Shown piece by piece: positions 25,899 to 34,486 of a stretch of 44,115 nt of DNA. The position numbers and the translations under genes were made by a program. Below the pieces are notes generated by a model that was given only the letters and a program-made list of their open reading frames with translations, had not been told where the DNA came from and did not search any database. The DNA lies in the NCBI GenBank assembly GCA_020847495.1, contig JADLCA010000395.1, forward strand, positions 1-44,115, in the 5' to 3' direction. The stretch comes from Candidatus Hydrogenedentota bacterium. Lineage in GTDB: Bacteria > Hydrogenedentota > Hydrogenedentia > Hydrogenedentales > SLHB01. How positions within the stretch are numbered: the first letter of the stretch is position 1; each line of letters begins with the position of its first letter.

Positions 25899-26657
25899 TT
25901 ACATCGCGAGGAAGCCCCCGTCGACCACCATTTCCGCGCCGGTCATCCAACTCGATTCGTCCGAGGCCAGGAATAGCGCGGCATTGGCGATATCGCGCGC
26001 AGTGCCCAGCCGCCGGATTGGAATTTCCGCGGAGATGGCCTTGCGTTTGTCATCGTTCAAATACGGAGCTTGGAGCGGGGTGTCGATGAAACCGGGGTGA
26101 ATGATGTTGCAGCGAATCTGCTCCGGCGCAAACTGGATCGCCAGCGACTTGCACAGCGAAATCAGTGCGCCCTTCGCGCAGGTGTAGGAGTCCTGGGCGA
26201 GCGTGAAACCCGCGAGCGCCGAGATGGATCCCACGAGAATGACGCTGCCGCCGCCCGCCTTGCGCAACTCGGGAATGCCGTGCTTGGTCAAGAAGAACGG
26301 GCCCTTCAAGTTGATAGCCTGCACGATGTCCCAGTTCTCTTCCGTCGTTTCAATCACGGACTTGTCGCGGTCTTTCCACAACACGCCCGCGTTCGCATAA
26401 AGGATGTGCAACGCACCGAAGGCCTTCACGCCTTCCGAGATGGCTTTCTGGACGTCGGCTTCCTTGCTGACATCGCCCTGGACGAACAGCGCCTTGCCCC
26501 CCGCGGCCTCGACAAGACGGACGGTTTCCTTGCCCGCGTCTGCGTTCAAATCAAACACGATGACCTTCGCGCCTTCTCGTGCGAAGACCACCGACGCTTC
26601 GCGGCCCATGCCCAGGCCCGCGCCCGTGATGATGGCCACTTTGTCTTTCAGTCTCAT
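25899..26657 (-). CDS. Short-chain dehydrogenase/reductase (SDR)
   Basis: A 252-residue classical SDR. Cofactor loop TGAGLGMG (11-18), the acidic VIVFDLNADAG end of strand 2 (favouring NAD(H)), ANAG, and the catalytic Ser in VGSISALAG with Y-T-C-A-K as YxxxK. C-terminal PGFIDTPL and SSWMTGAEMVVDGGF are standard. The ATG at 26657 has GGAGAA 8 bases upstream and begins exactly at the fold, so it is preferred to an ATG 19 codons earlier. It is 57 bases downstream of the glutamine-synthetase-family gene on the same strand and probably in its operon. Substrate unknown; a role oxidising an alcohol or amine-derived product of the neighbour is only a guess. Confidence 0.88.
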   Translation of the reverse strand: MRLKDKVAIITGAGLGMGREASVVFAREGAKVIVFDLNADAGKETVRLVEAAGGKALFVQGDVSKEADVQKAISEGVKAFGALHILYANAGVLWKDRDKSVIETTEENWDIVQAINLKGPFFLTKHGIPELRKAGGGSVILVGSISALAGFTLAQDSYTCAKGALISLCKSLAIQFAPEQIRCNIIHPGFIDTPLQAPYLNDDKRKAISAEIPIRRLGTARDIANAALFLASDESSWMTGAEMVVDGGFLAM

Positions 26658-26714
26658 ACCGTAGATTCTCCTACTGCTTTCCGGGTCTCGCAAAGAGCCC
26701 CCGTCTTCCGCCAT

Positions 26715-28058
26715 TTAGACCAGTTCAAAATACCGCCGGCGTTCCCAGTCGGTCACGTACTTCTCGAATTCCTTCTCTTCCCACCGTGCGACACCCGTGT
26801 AGTGATTGACCACGTCGTCGCCTAACAGCGCGCGGGCCGTCTTGCTCGCTTCGAACGCGTCGGTCGCCTGCGTGAGGTTTCGATGCAGAGACGGCGGGTT
26901 CTCCAGCTCGTACGCGTTGGCCTCGATGAATGGCCCGACGGGTTCCAACTCGTTCTCGATGCCGTGGAGGCCGGACGCGATCATTGCCGCATAGATCAGG
27001 TGCGCATTGGCATCCGAACCCGGAATCCGATTCTCGATACGCATTGATTTTCCGTGGCCCGCGACGCGAAACGAAGTAGTCCGGTTGTCGCCGCCCCAAG
27101 TGACGTTGCTGGGCGCGAAGGAGAGGTCCTCGATCCGTTTGTAGGAGTTGACCGTCGGCATGTAGAAGAGCTGGAGATCCTTGCACAGCGCCATCATGCC
27201 GCCCATGAAATGGCGCATGGTCTGGGACATGCCGTGTTCGCCCGCATCGTTGGGGAACGCCGGCTGATCGCCTTTCCACAGGCTCATGTGGACATGCGAG
27301 CCGTTGCCGGAATGCTTGGAATCCCATTTCGCCATGAAGGTGGCCTGGATTCCGTTGAGCGCGGCCATCTCACGGATGCAGTTCTTGAAGATGACGTGCC
27401 GGTCGGCGATCTCGAGCACGTCGTTGTACACGAGGTTGAGCTCGAATTGGCCATGACCCCACTCGGCCTTGTTGCATTCGATCTCGATGCCCGCCTCCGC
27501 CAGGGCCCGCCGGATGGGCCCGATAATCCACTCGTCCATCGATGTGCGGAAGATGGAATAGTCCCCAATGTAGCGGGACATGGGCTGGAGGTCGCGGTAG
27601 TCCTTTTCACGCGATCCTTCGAGCGTTTCGCGGAAGAGAAAGAACTCAATCTCCGGCGCGGCCTTGACGTCAAACCCCATGGCCTTGGCCTTCTCCACCT
27701 GCTTGCGGAGGATGGACCGTGGTGCGACGTTGACCAGCTTGCCGTGGTGATCATAGGTGTCGCAGATGACCAGGGCAGTCTTCTCGAACCATGCATACAT
27801 GCGCAGCGTGGACCAGTCCGGGATCGCCGTCATGTCGCCGTAACCCTTGTGCCAACCGGTGAAATCCAGGCCCGGAATGAGCATGCGCTCGATATCCCAC
27901 CCGAAATTGCAGTCGCAGGTATGCACACCCTGGGCGAGATCGCGGATGAAGGGAATCGCCGCACAGCGTTTCCCGTAGAGCCTTCCCTGCAAATCGATGC
28001 CCGCGACGATTACCGTGTCGACGATTCCATCGTTGATCCACTTCTCGAGTCGCTTCAC
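26715..28058 (-). CDS. Glutamine synthetase family protein (possible gamma-glutamyl-amine ligase)
   Basis: About 447 residues from the preferred start. The beta-Grasp part has the VDTVIVAGIDLQGRLYGKR segment; the catalytic domain shows PEIEFFLF, EWGHGQFELNL, NGSHVHMSLW, RTTSFRVAGHGKSMRIENRIPGSDANAHL and a C-terminal DWERRRYFELV. The catalytic glutamates and the NRIPG segment are retained. Residue pattern and length are closer to PuuA-type ligases, which join glutamate to amines, than to GlnA, but substrate is not fixed by sequence. A GTG at 28058 is preceded by GGAGG at 8 bases, a much better site than for the ATG at 28115, whose upstream and first codons look non-coding; I therefore prefer 28058. 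Followed by an SDR gene. Confidence 0.85.
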   Translation of the reverse strand: MKRLEKWINDGIVDTVIVAGIDLQGRLYGKRCAAIPFIRDLAQGVHTCDCNFGWDIERMLIPGLDFTGWHKGYGDMTAIPDWSTLRMYAWFEKTALVICDTYDHHGKLVNVAPRSILRKQVEKAKAMGFDVKAAPEIEFFLFRETLEGSREKDYRDLQPMSRYIGDYSIFRTSMDEWIIGPIRRALAEAGIEIECNKAEWGHGQFELNLVYNDVLEIADRHVIFKNCIREMAALNGIQATFMAKWDSKHSGNGSHVHMSLWKGDQPAFPNDAGEHGMSQTMRHFMGGMMALCKDLQLFYMPTVNSYKRIEDLSFAPSNVTWGGDNRTTSFRVAGHGKSMRIENRIPGSDANAHLIYAAMIASGLHGIENELEPVGPFIEANAYELENPPSLHRNLTQATDAFEASKTARALLGDDVVNHYTGVARWEEKEFEKYVTDWERRRYFELV

Positions 28059-28155
28059 TTCCACATCCTCCGCTTGCCCGGCCAAGGCTCCCCAAAATTC
28101 CGCTGAGTATCTCATAGAAAAGGCAAAACACGCAAAGAATCCTCAGCTTTTCCCA

Positions 28156-28193
28156 ATCGGACGGGTCGGACCGATAAGTCGGATCCGTCCGAT
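28156..28193. repeat. Degenerate relative of the 47-bp palindrome
   Basis: Outer arms ATCGGACGG (28156-28164) and CCGTCCGAT (28185-28193) are perfect complements. The interior, GTCGGACCGATAAGTCGGAT, carries the same GGACCGAT/ATCCG vocabulary as the palindrome at 25824-25870 but is imperfect. It lies between divergent genes. Confidence 0.55.
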
Positions 28194-28266
28194 GCTCCTT
28201 CTTGTACTGTATAGTTGAGCGAGCGCACTTATGGGAACCGAGATTACACAAACGGGGGAATAGAGT

Positions 28267-29703
28267 ATGATCAATGCACCGGCAACGGTTATCTTTCTGG
28301 CTTGCGCCTGTGTGCTGCCCTTTATGGCACATGGGACCGAATACTACGTTTCCAACAACGGTCTCGACACCAACTTCGGCACCACTCCCGAAGCGCCGTG
28401 GCAGACCCTTGAGCGCGTCAACGCGGGACCCTTTGCGCCGGGCGACCGGGTCCTCTTTAGCCGGGGCGGCATGTGGCGGGGAAAGCTGGTGCCGTATTCG
28501 GGTAACAAAACGGCACCGATCTACTACGGCGCCTATGGCGAGGGAGAGAAGCCGCTTCTGTTGGGTTCCATTGAAGCAAATCGCCCTGAAGACTGGGTGG
28601 ATACCGGCGGGAACATCTGGAAGACGAGCGGCGCCGTTCCGTTGCCGTGCGACGTGGGCAACATCATCTTCGACGGCGAGAAGACCTGCGGCGTCAAGGT
28701 GTGGGAAGCCGTGGACCTCGATGCCGAAGGCGAGTATTGGTTTGACGAGGCCGCCCACACGGTCAGCCTGTTTTCCTCGGAAAACCCTGCGAGGCTGCAT
28801 ACAGATATCGAATGTGCATTGCGCGACCACATCATTGATCAGGGAGGGCGCAGTTACGTCACCTACGAGAACCTCGCTTTGAAGTACGGCGCCGCGCACG
28901 GCATTGGGGGAGGCGGCACACACCACATCGTGGTGCGCGATTGCGATTTCGGATACATCGGCGGCGGCGATCAGATGGGCGGCGACCGCACCGTCCGCTT
29001 TGGCAATGGCGTGGAGTTCTGGGCAGGCGCACACGATTGCCTGGTGGAGCGTTGCCGTCTGTGGGAGATCTACGATGCCGCCCTTACCAACCAAAGCAAC
29101 GCTCCCGGTACCCAGCAGTACAACATCATCTACCGCAACAACATCATCTGGAACTGCGAGTACTCGTTTGAATACTGGAACCGCCCCGAAGACTCGATCA
29201 CCCACGACATCTACTTCGTCAACAACACCTGCGTGAACGCGGGGCAAGGATGGGGACACGGCCAGCGCCCGGACCCCAGCGGCCGCCAACTGTGTTTCTA
29301 CTCCAACTCGGCCCAGGTCAGGGACTTCGTCGTGCGCAACAATATCTTCTTCGAAGCCAAGGCCAATGCGCTTTTCCTGATGGGGTGGACCGCGGAGGCG
29401 GTGGCAGAACTCGATCTGGACCATAACTGCTGGTATCAGGAGACAGGCGACTTTGTGCTGCTGAACGATGCGCGGTACTCAATGGCGCTGTTCGCCGCAT
29501 ATCAGACCGCCACAGGCAAGGACGTGCACTCGATCGCGGCCCTTCCGCAGTTTCTGGATGCGGCTGGTGGCAATTTCAGTTTAGGTAAGGGCTCGCCTTG
29601 TATCGATGCGGGTGCTGACACCGGGATTGCCTTGGACAACGCTGCGCCGCCCGCATTCCACGGCACGGCGCGCGACATCGGTGCCATCGAGTTTCGCGAG
29701 TAG
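28267..29703 (+). CDS. Secreted right-handed parallel beta-helix protein (second)
   Basis: A 478-residue protein with a signal peptide (MINAPATVIFLACACVLPFMAHG). The opening YYVSNNGLDTNFGTTPEAPWQTLERVN is the usual start of secreted beta-helix proteins that act on polysaccharides (DUF1565-like entry), followed by APGDRVLFSRGGMWRGKL. Later coils include HIVVRDCDFGYIGGG, CLVERCRLWEIYDAAL, YNIIYRNNIIWNCEYSFEYW and DFVVRNNIFFEAKANALF. The end, GSPCIDAGADTG...ARDIGAIEF, is a common terminal motif of these proteins. No lyase catalytic set is evident. GGGGAA lies 6 bases upstream of the ATG. It is unrelated in sequence detail to the beta-helix gene at 20536. It converges on the membrane protein gene. 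Confidence 0.85.
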   Translation: MINAPATVIFLACACVLPFMAHGTEYYVSNNGLDTNFGTTPEAPWQTLERVNAGPFAPGDRVLFSRGGMWRGKLVPYSGNKTAPIYYGAYGEGEKPLLLGSIEANRPEDWVDTGGNIWKTSGAVPLPCDVGNIIFDGEKTCGVKVWEAVDLDAEGEYWFDEAAHTVSLFSSENPARLHTDIECALRDHIIDQGGRSYVTYENLALKYGAAHGIGGGGTHHIVVRDCDFGYIGGGDQMGGDRTVRFGNGVEFWAGAHDCLVERCRLWEIYDAALTNQSNAPGTQQYNIIYRNNIIWNCEYSFEYWNRPEDSITHDIYFVNNTCVNAGQGWGHGQRPDPSGRQLCFYSNSAQVRDFVVRNNIFFEAKANALFLMGWTAEAVAELDLDHNCWYQETGDFVLLNDARYSMALFAAYQTATGKDVHSIAALPQFLDAAGGNFSLGKGSPCIDAGADTGIALDNAAPPAFHGTARDIGAIEFRE

Positions 29704-29773
29704 TCATCGCGGCGCGGGACAGACACCGTGCTTCGTGCCGCAAAAGCCGAGTAAGAACCGGCGTCATTCCCTA

Positions 29774-30928
29774 TCAATTGCGCTGGTCTTCGAGTTCCCG
29801 GTCCACCGCGTGGCTGTACCAACGGTTGAACACCGTCACCCAGAGGATCAGCAACACCCATGCCGCGGGCGCGTAGGCCACGTTGTCCAGCGAAAACGCG
29901 TCGCCAAAGGCGGCGACCGCGCGGCCGGTGACCGCACTTACGGCAAGGCCCCACAAACTGACCACGATAACTCCCAGGAGCATCTGCGCGGTGACCTTCG
30001 CCTCGAAGTACGCGGGACGCCGGCGCAGCACCAACGTCACCGCCGACGCCACGCACACGATCGACAACGCGCCAAACGCGGCGAGGTCCGGCGTCCATTC
30101 GTGGGGGGTCATCAGCGCTTGCAGGTTGAAGTGCCCCCCGGCCGCCATCAACGCCACAGCATAGGCACCGAAGATAACGCCCGCGATGAGGTCGAAGAGC
30201 GCAATACGGCGAACCACCTGCGATTCGACCGGGAGCAGCGCGGCCTGTTTGTCACGTATTGCCCGTGCGGCGCGTAGCATCTGGTTGGGTCCCAGCATGG
30301 ACAGTTGGTGAATCCCCCAGACAATCAGAAGAATCCCTACCGCGACGGGAATCAGTGCCGGGTCGAAGAAGCCGCCATCGCGCGGGACCCGCATGAATGA
30401 AGAGGCGACGAGGTCGCCGAGTCCCGCGACCAGCATCAGGGCGCCGTTGGATCCATACATGCCCCGCTTGGGTGCGCACACGCCCGAAATCCCAAGGGCC
30501 AGCAGGGCAAGACCCCAGCCAACCCACACATTCTCGGACAGGAGCACGTGCAGGAATCCGAAGAGCACCACGCCGATGCCGGAAACCCGCACCTCGTTTT
30601 CAATCTCCGAATGTTCCTTGTGCGGCATCCAGGTGACGAGCTTCTGCATCTGGAGTTTGGTGCACGGGAACGAATAACTCTTAAGCCCTTCGATTACGTG
30701 GAAGGTCAGAATCCTGCCGCGCGTCAGGTCGTACGAGAACTTGAGGTACCGGGCCGCTTCGTCGCGGTGTAAATGGAGTACGGCCTTGTCGCCCGGCATG
30801 AGCAGGGTCAGGATATCCGCGTCGAGTTTCACGGTCCAAATATCGCGCCCTTTTCCGTCCGTTGGACGGAACTGAATGAAGAAGGGCGCGGCCGCATACG
30901 GACGCACTGGTGTTGGCACAGCGTTCAT
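29774..30928 (-). CDS. Polytopic membrane protein of unknown function
   Basis: A 384-residue protein I do not recognise. Roughly the first 125 residues are soluble and beta-rich (PFFIQFRPTDGKGRDIWTVKL...), with an HxHRDE segment. The rest has about seven to eight hydrophobic segments, for example VSGIGVVLFGFLHVLLS, WVGWGLALLALGISGV, ALIPVAVGILLIVWGI and AAWVLLILWVTVF. No transport or enzyme motif is visible. The ATG at 30928 has GGAGGT 10 bases upstream. Although the frame is open to 31027, that region contains the terminator of the upstream operon, which rules out the longer start. It may be transcribed from a promoter after that terminator; TAATAT on the minus strand near 30978 is a possible -10 box. 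Confidence 0.7.
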   Translation of the reverse strand: MNAVPTPVRPYAAAPFFIQFRPTDGKGRDIWTVKLDADILTLLMPGDKAVLHLHRDEAARYLKFSYDLTRGRILTFHVIEGLKSYSFPCTKLQMQKLVTWMPHKEHSEIENEVRVSGIGVVLFGFLHVLLSENVWVGWGLALLALGISGVCAPKRGMYGSNGALMLVAGLGDLVASSFMRVPRDGGFFDPALIPVAVGILLIVWGIHQLSMLGPNQMLRAARAIRDKQAALLPVESQVVRRIALFDLIAGVIFGAYAVALMAAGGHFNLQALMTPHEWTPDLAAFGALSIVCVASAVTLVLRRRPAYFEAKVTAQMLLGVIVVSLWGLAVSAVTGRAVAAFGDAFSLDNVAYAPAAWVLLILWVTVFNRWYSHAVDRELEDQRN

Positions 30929-30985
30929 CGGCTTCGTGACCTCCATGTTGTCACTGCAAGCCGGTCCCAGCACCAATATTACCAC

Positions 30986-31017
30986 AAAAAAGCGGAACTT
31001 GCATCCGCAAGTTCCGC
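30986..31017 (-). terminator. Intrinsic terminator of the aldolase-dehydrogenase-SDR operon
   Basis: On the minus strand GCGGAACTTGC, a GGAT loop and GCAAGTTCCGC form a perfect 11-bp stem (31017-30992), followed by TTTTTT (30991-30986). It begins 43 bases after the SDR stop. This is the clearest intrinsic terminator in the window. Confidence 0.85.
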
Positions 31018-31060
31018 ATGAATCCATAAATTATCTGATTTGAGTCGTTTATGGCACTCG

Positions 31061-31849
31061 CTAACGCATCTCTTGGCCACCGGTCACGTTGATGGCTTGC
31101 CCCGTCATGTACGAGGAATCGGGCGAGGCCAGAAACACCACCACGTTGGTAACATCCTCGTAGGTGCAGCCCCGCTTCATGGGCACCTGATCCACATACT
31201 TCTGACGAACCTCCGCCTCGCTGATACCCTGGTTAGTGGCGTACTGCTTGAAAAGGCTGTTCACCCACAGGGGCGAATCCAGGAGGTTCCCGGGGCAAAT
31301 CGAGTTGACCCGGATGTTACGCTCGGCGAATTCCAGGGCCAGGCTTTGCGTCACCCCGATGCCCCCGAATTTCGAGGCGGCGTAGGCGCTATTCCGGAAG
31401 CTGCCCTTCTTGCCGGACTTGGAGTTGATCTGGATGATGGATCCGCCCCCGCCGGGAATCATGACCCGTGCCGCCTCGCGGGCCGTGAGGAAATAGCCGG
31501 TGAGATTCACATCGATGACCTTGCGCCACTTTCCGGCGTCGAACTCGATCGAATCGCCGGAGATGAGTATGCCTGCGTTGGACACGAGGATGTCGATGCC
31601 GCCGAGGGCTTTCGCCGCATCGTCCATGGCACACTTGATGGCGTCCGCGTCGCAGACATCGACGGCCGCGGCGGAGACCTTTCGGCCTGTATCCTTGGCC
31701 ACCTGAGCCGCCGTGGCGGACACACTGTCGAGGTTGATATCCCATGCGACGAGGTCGCACCCTTCGCGGGCAAGCCGCTCCACGATGGCCGCGCCGAGAC
31801 CTTGCGCCGCCCCGGTGACAACGGCCCGCTTGTTCTCCAATCTGCCCAT
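31061..31849 (-). CDS. SDR dehydrogenase, sorbitol-6-phosphate 2-dehydrogenase (SrlD)-like
   Basis: A 262-residue SDR. Cofactor loop TGAAQGLG (12-19), VAWDIN after strand 2 (NAD preference), SNAG, and QINSKSGKKGSFRNSAYAASK with catalytic Ser, Tyr and Lys. The stretch from INSKSGK through FGGIGVTQSLALEFAE, LLDSPLW and the C-terminal TGQAINVTGGQ closely follows SrlD of enteric bacteria, which interconverts sorbitol 6-phosphate and fructose 6-phosphate. Its start ATG shares a base with the stop of the zinc dehydrogenase gene (TAATG), so translation is coupled. Together with the aldolase gene it also recalls the C-terminal half of fused rhamnulose-phosphate aldolase/lactaldehyde dehydrogenases. 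The true substrate, a phosphorylated or free polyol or aldehyde, is unresolved. Confidence 0.85.
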   Translation of the reverse strand: MGRLENKRAVVTGAAQGLGAAIVERLAREGCDLVAWDINLDSVSATAAQVAKDTGRKVSAAAVDVCDADAIKCAMDDAAKALGGIDILVSNAGILISGDSIEFDAGKWRKVIDVNLTGYFLTAREAARVMIPGGGGSIIQINSKSGKKGSFRNSAYAASKFGGIGVTQSLALEFAERNIRVNSICPGNLLDSPLWVNSLFKQYATNQGISEAEVRQKYVDQVPMKRGCTYEDVTNVVVFLASPDSSYMTGQAINVTGGQEMR

Positions 31850-33471
31850 TAGACGTACTTCTCCAAGAGGGCTTCTTCGGCTTCCTTGGTCCAGGCGGCC
31901 TGCGGCCCGAGTTTGCCCTTGAGTTCGGGCACCTTCTCCTCCACTTCTTCCACGCTCATCAGAGGCAGATCCGGAATCTGCGGATAGATCACGGTCTTGC
32001 CGGGGTACCGCGCGACATTGACGCCCTCTAAACCTTCCCGGGCGCAATTGAGGCCACCGATGGCCGCGACGCTGAGATTCGTATTCAGCTCGCCGGATTC
32101 GACCATGGAGAGTACCTTGCGCAGATCGCTGATGCGCGATCCGCTCGAACCGATCATCTTGATGCCACGGCAGAGGTGCTTGATTTCGATGTCCGCGCAA
32201 CTCCCCAGGCCCACGCCCGAAAAGATGTTCAGAAGGGCCTTGTCCGCGGCATACTCCATCGCGGCCGGCACGAGGCGCGCCACGGGCGCCATCACAATCA
32301 CATCGCTGTAGCCGCCCGGCGCGAGCGAGTGAATCTGCGCGTCCATGGCTTCCTGCGAGGCGAACTGGCTTGGAGCCAAGGTTACCAGCTTCACACCGCG
32401 CTGCTTCGCAAGATCACCGAAGCGCCGCTCGATGTGGTCGAGGCGGGCGCGATCCAAATCGGTGACCACGACGAGGCTGGGCCCGTGCTGGATTTCGATG
32501 GCGCGCTGCACGTGCATCTGCCCCATGGGGCCGCCCGCGCCCAGGAAGAGCGAGCTGCCGCCCGGCAGCAGGTCGTACCGTCTGTTGGTTTCCTGGATGG
32601 ACGCCAGATCGCTGCCCCCACCGTAGTAGCGGACGCCCTGGTAGTGGACGCGGCCGATATCCAGCGAGGCGGTGCCCTCCGGCGAGGGGGTGCCCGGCAG
32701 ATACATCACGCCATTCGCCTTGATGCGGGGCGCCAGCGTGTTGACCAGTTCCGGGGAAGGATTCGGGATAATGATGTCATCCCACTCGGCCTTCTCGTCG
32801 AGGCCCGCCAGCGAGCGCGGCACGATCACCGCGTGGGGAAAGCGTTCGAGGCATTTCTCGGTGCAGGATTCTGAGACGATCAGGAGCGTGCCGCCTTCGA
32901 TCGGACTCATGCGTTCCTTCAGGTTGTACGACATCTCGACGCAGGCCCACGGCTCCGACAAGGCGGCCTGGCTGTAGCCGGTTTCAGGCCGCACAGGCAG
33001 CAGGTAGCACCCCTCGTCGCCGTCCAACGCGCGCTCGTCGAGGTAGCAGTATTGGCCCAGCCCCCCGGGAATCAGGTACCCGAAGGCGAAGCCCAGACCC
33101 TTGTAATAGATGTCGGCCTGCACGATGTAGCGCTCGCCAACTTTGAATTTGTCTTTCCATTGGGCGCCAATCTGCACCACCGTTGCCGCGCATTCATGCC
33201 CGAGCACGGTCGGCTCTTTGGACAGGTCGCGCCCGCGCAGGCGCGCATGCTTGCTCCCTTGGTTGATGATCTTGATGTCCGACTGGCAGAGGCCGAGCGC
33301 ATCGACCCGCAGCAGGATCTCGTTGTCCTTGGGAGGGCGCAGCTCGCGGGTGACGGGTCTACCGTCCTTGCCCACGTTTTCGAGTCCAGCGCCGTATATT
33401 TCCCAGGCGTCGTATGAAGCAGGCAGCGGAGCATCCGCCTTGCGATACTGGTCCAGAGTAGACACGTTCAT
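31849..33471 (-). CDS. Zinc-binding alcohol dehydrogenase family protein with an extra Rossmann-like unit
   Basis: A 540-residue medium-chain dehydrogenase, much longer than the usual 340-410. The GroES-like catalytic domain has zinc-ligand candidates Cys62 (LGLCQSD), His92-Glu93 (GHE) and Glu173 (SEPWACV). The last is the pattern of sorbitol/threonine dehydrogenases and of SorE-type sorbose-phosphate reductases. Residues about 193-292 look like a nucleotide-binding unit without a glycine loop; a second unit at about 304-453 has the loop GAGGPMGQ (311-318). Both end in a similar strand-turn pattern (LDIGRVHYQGVRYYGG and ADIEIKHLCRGIKMIGSSG). The ATG has AAGGAG directly against it; a GTG two codons later gives better spacing and may be the real start. 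Middle gene of a three-gene operon. Confidence 0.85.
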   Translation of the reverse strand: MNVSTLDQYRKADAPLPASYDAWEIYGAGLENVGKDGRPVTRELRPPKDNEILLRVDALGLCQSDIKIINQGSKHARLRGRDLSKEPTVLGHECAATVVQIGAQWKDKFKVGERYIVQADIYYKGLGFAFGYLIPGGLGQYCYLDERALDGDEGCYLLPVRPETGYSQAALSEPWACVEMSYNLKERMSPIEGGTLLIVSESCTEKCLERFPHAVIVPRSLAGLDEKAEWDDIIIPNPSPELVNTLAPRIKANGVMYLPGTPSPEGTASLDIGRVHYQGVRYYGGGSDLASIQETNRRYDLLPGGSSLFLGAGGPMGQMHVQRAIEIQHGPSLVVVTDLDRARLDHIERRFGDLAKQRGVKLVTLAPSQFASQEAMDAQIHSLAPGGYSDVIVMAPVARLVPAAMEYAADKALLNIFSGVGLGSCADIEIKHLCRGIKMIGSSGSRISDLRKVLSMVESGELNTNLSVAAIGGLNCAREGLEGVNVARYPGKTVIYPQIPDLPLMSVEEVEEKVPELKGKLGPQAAWTKEAEEALLEKYV

Positions 33472-33502
33472 CTCCTTCTTGGTTACGTTTGCGGGCCGCT
33501 TG

Positions 33503-34270
33503 CTAGGACTTGCGTCCCGCGATGCTATTCAGGCGGTAGTGCTCGTCGGGCCGGGTGAAGATCCGGTCCACGTCCTGGGGCGACATGAAGCGGGGACCGC
33601 CCACCGCATAGGCGTTCACGAGAACCCGGGACGCCTTCTCGCTCATGTCGGTGCAGCTCGTCACGGCCTTTGGGGACGCGCCCATCGTTATCAGGCCGTG
33701 GTTCTGCATGAGGATCGCGGAAGGCAACACGCCCTCCTCCTCGACGAAACGCTCGAAACGCGACTTCACTTCCCGCGCGAGGACCAAGCCCGGATCAACG
33801 TAAGGGATCCAGACTGACTTGTGCTTCATGGACACGACCTGATCCGGGAAGAGGCGGCCCGAGACGGCCTCCTCGGCGACGTTAGAGCAGAGGATCGCGT
33901 TCGTGTAGACGGGGTGCGTGTGGCCGATGAACTTGTATTCCGGCACGCGCAGGAGGATGGCGTGCAACATGGCCTCCACGGAAGGACGCCGCTTCTCGGC
34001 GGGGTCCAAAAGGGCCTCCTGGAACACCCGGGTCACATCCTCATCTCCCGCTCTCGGGTCATCGATAATGGCGGTCACCTTCGATATCGACACGGCGACA
34101 AAACCCGATTCGTCGATGTTCGACATTGTCGTGCCGGAAGCCTTGACGTAAAACGAATCCTCGTCGATCCGGGCCGAGGAATTGCCTTCGCCCAAAATGG
34201 CATATCCATTCGCCGGGTCGCCGAGGTAACGCGACATTTCGATTAACTGCTGTAAGACACTGTTTGACAT
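33503..34270 (-). CDS. Class II aldolase/adducin family protein
   Basis: A 255-residue class II sugar-phosphate aldolase of the fuculose/rhamnulose-phosphate type. Visible: phosphate-binding LGEGNSSARI (26-35) and ASGTTMSNI (44-52), catalytic glutamate candidate Glu99 in PSVEAMLH, and zinc ligands His117 and His119 (GHTHP) with His191 (QNHGLI). Products in the family are dihydroxyacetone phosphate and an aldehyde. The downstream zinc dehydrogenase (31 bases away) and SDR are suited to reduce or oxidise sugar-phosphate or aldehyde partners, so the three probably form one catabolic route. The exact sugar is not identifiable. A promoter lies 46 bases upstream. Confidence 0.88.
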   Translation of the reverse strand: MSNSVLQQLIEMSRYLGDPANGYAILGEGNSSARIDEDSFYVKASGTTMSNIDESGFVAVSISKVTAIIDDPRAGDEDVTRVFQEALLDPAEKRRPSVEAMLHAILLRVPEYKFIGHTHPVYTNAILCSNVAEEAVSGRLFPDQVVSMKHKSVWIPYVDPGLVLAREVKSRFERFVEEEGVLPSAILMQNHGLITMGASPKAVTSCTDMSEKASRVLVNAYAVGGPRFMSPQDVDRIFTRPDEHYRLNSIAGRKS

Positions 34271-34316
34271 GGCTGAAGCTCATTTCCTAGTAGGTGAAGA
34301 AACACAGACGGCAAAC

Positions 34317-34346
34317 AGTATAGCAAGAAACCGGGGGCGGTTTGAA
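34317..34346 (-). promoter_or_regulatory. Candidate promoter of the aldolase-dehydrogenase-SDR operon
   Basis: On the minus strand TTCAAA (34346-34341) and TATACT (34322-34317) are 18 bases apart. TG stands one base before the -10 box, giving an extended -10. The -10 box ends 46 bases upstream of the aldolase ATG. The -35 matches consensus at four of six positions. Untested. Confidence 0.5.
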
Positions 34347-34486
34347 TTGCCGGTGCTGTACCCGCATGGCACACGCCCAGCGTAGACGGAGTGGTCCACC
34401 GATTGCACCGATTTCGCCGAATCAAGTAAGGCACACCCGAGGTGGCATGGGCATCTCTGCGCATGGTCTTCCTCTTCTCTCCGTAG

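Noticed and set aside
30929-31027. Longer start for the membrane protein giving a lipoprotein-like N-terminus
   Set aside because: That region contains the perfect hairpin and T-run terminator of the upstream operon, and a good ribosome site precedes the ATG at 30928.
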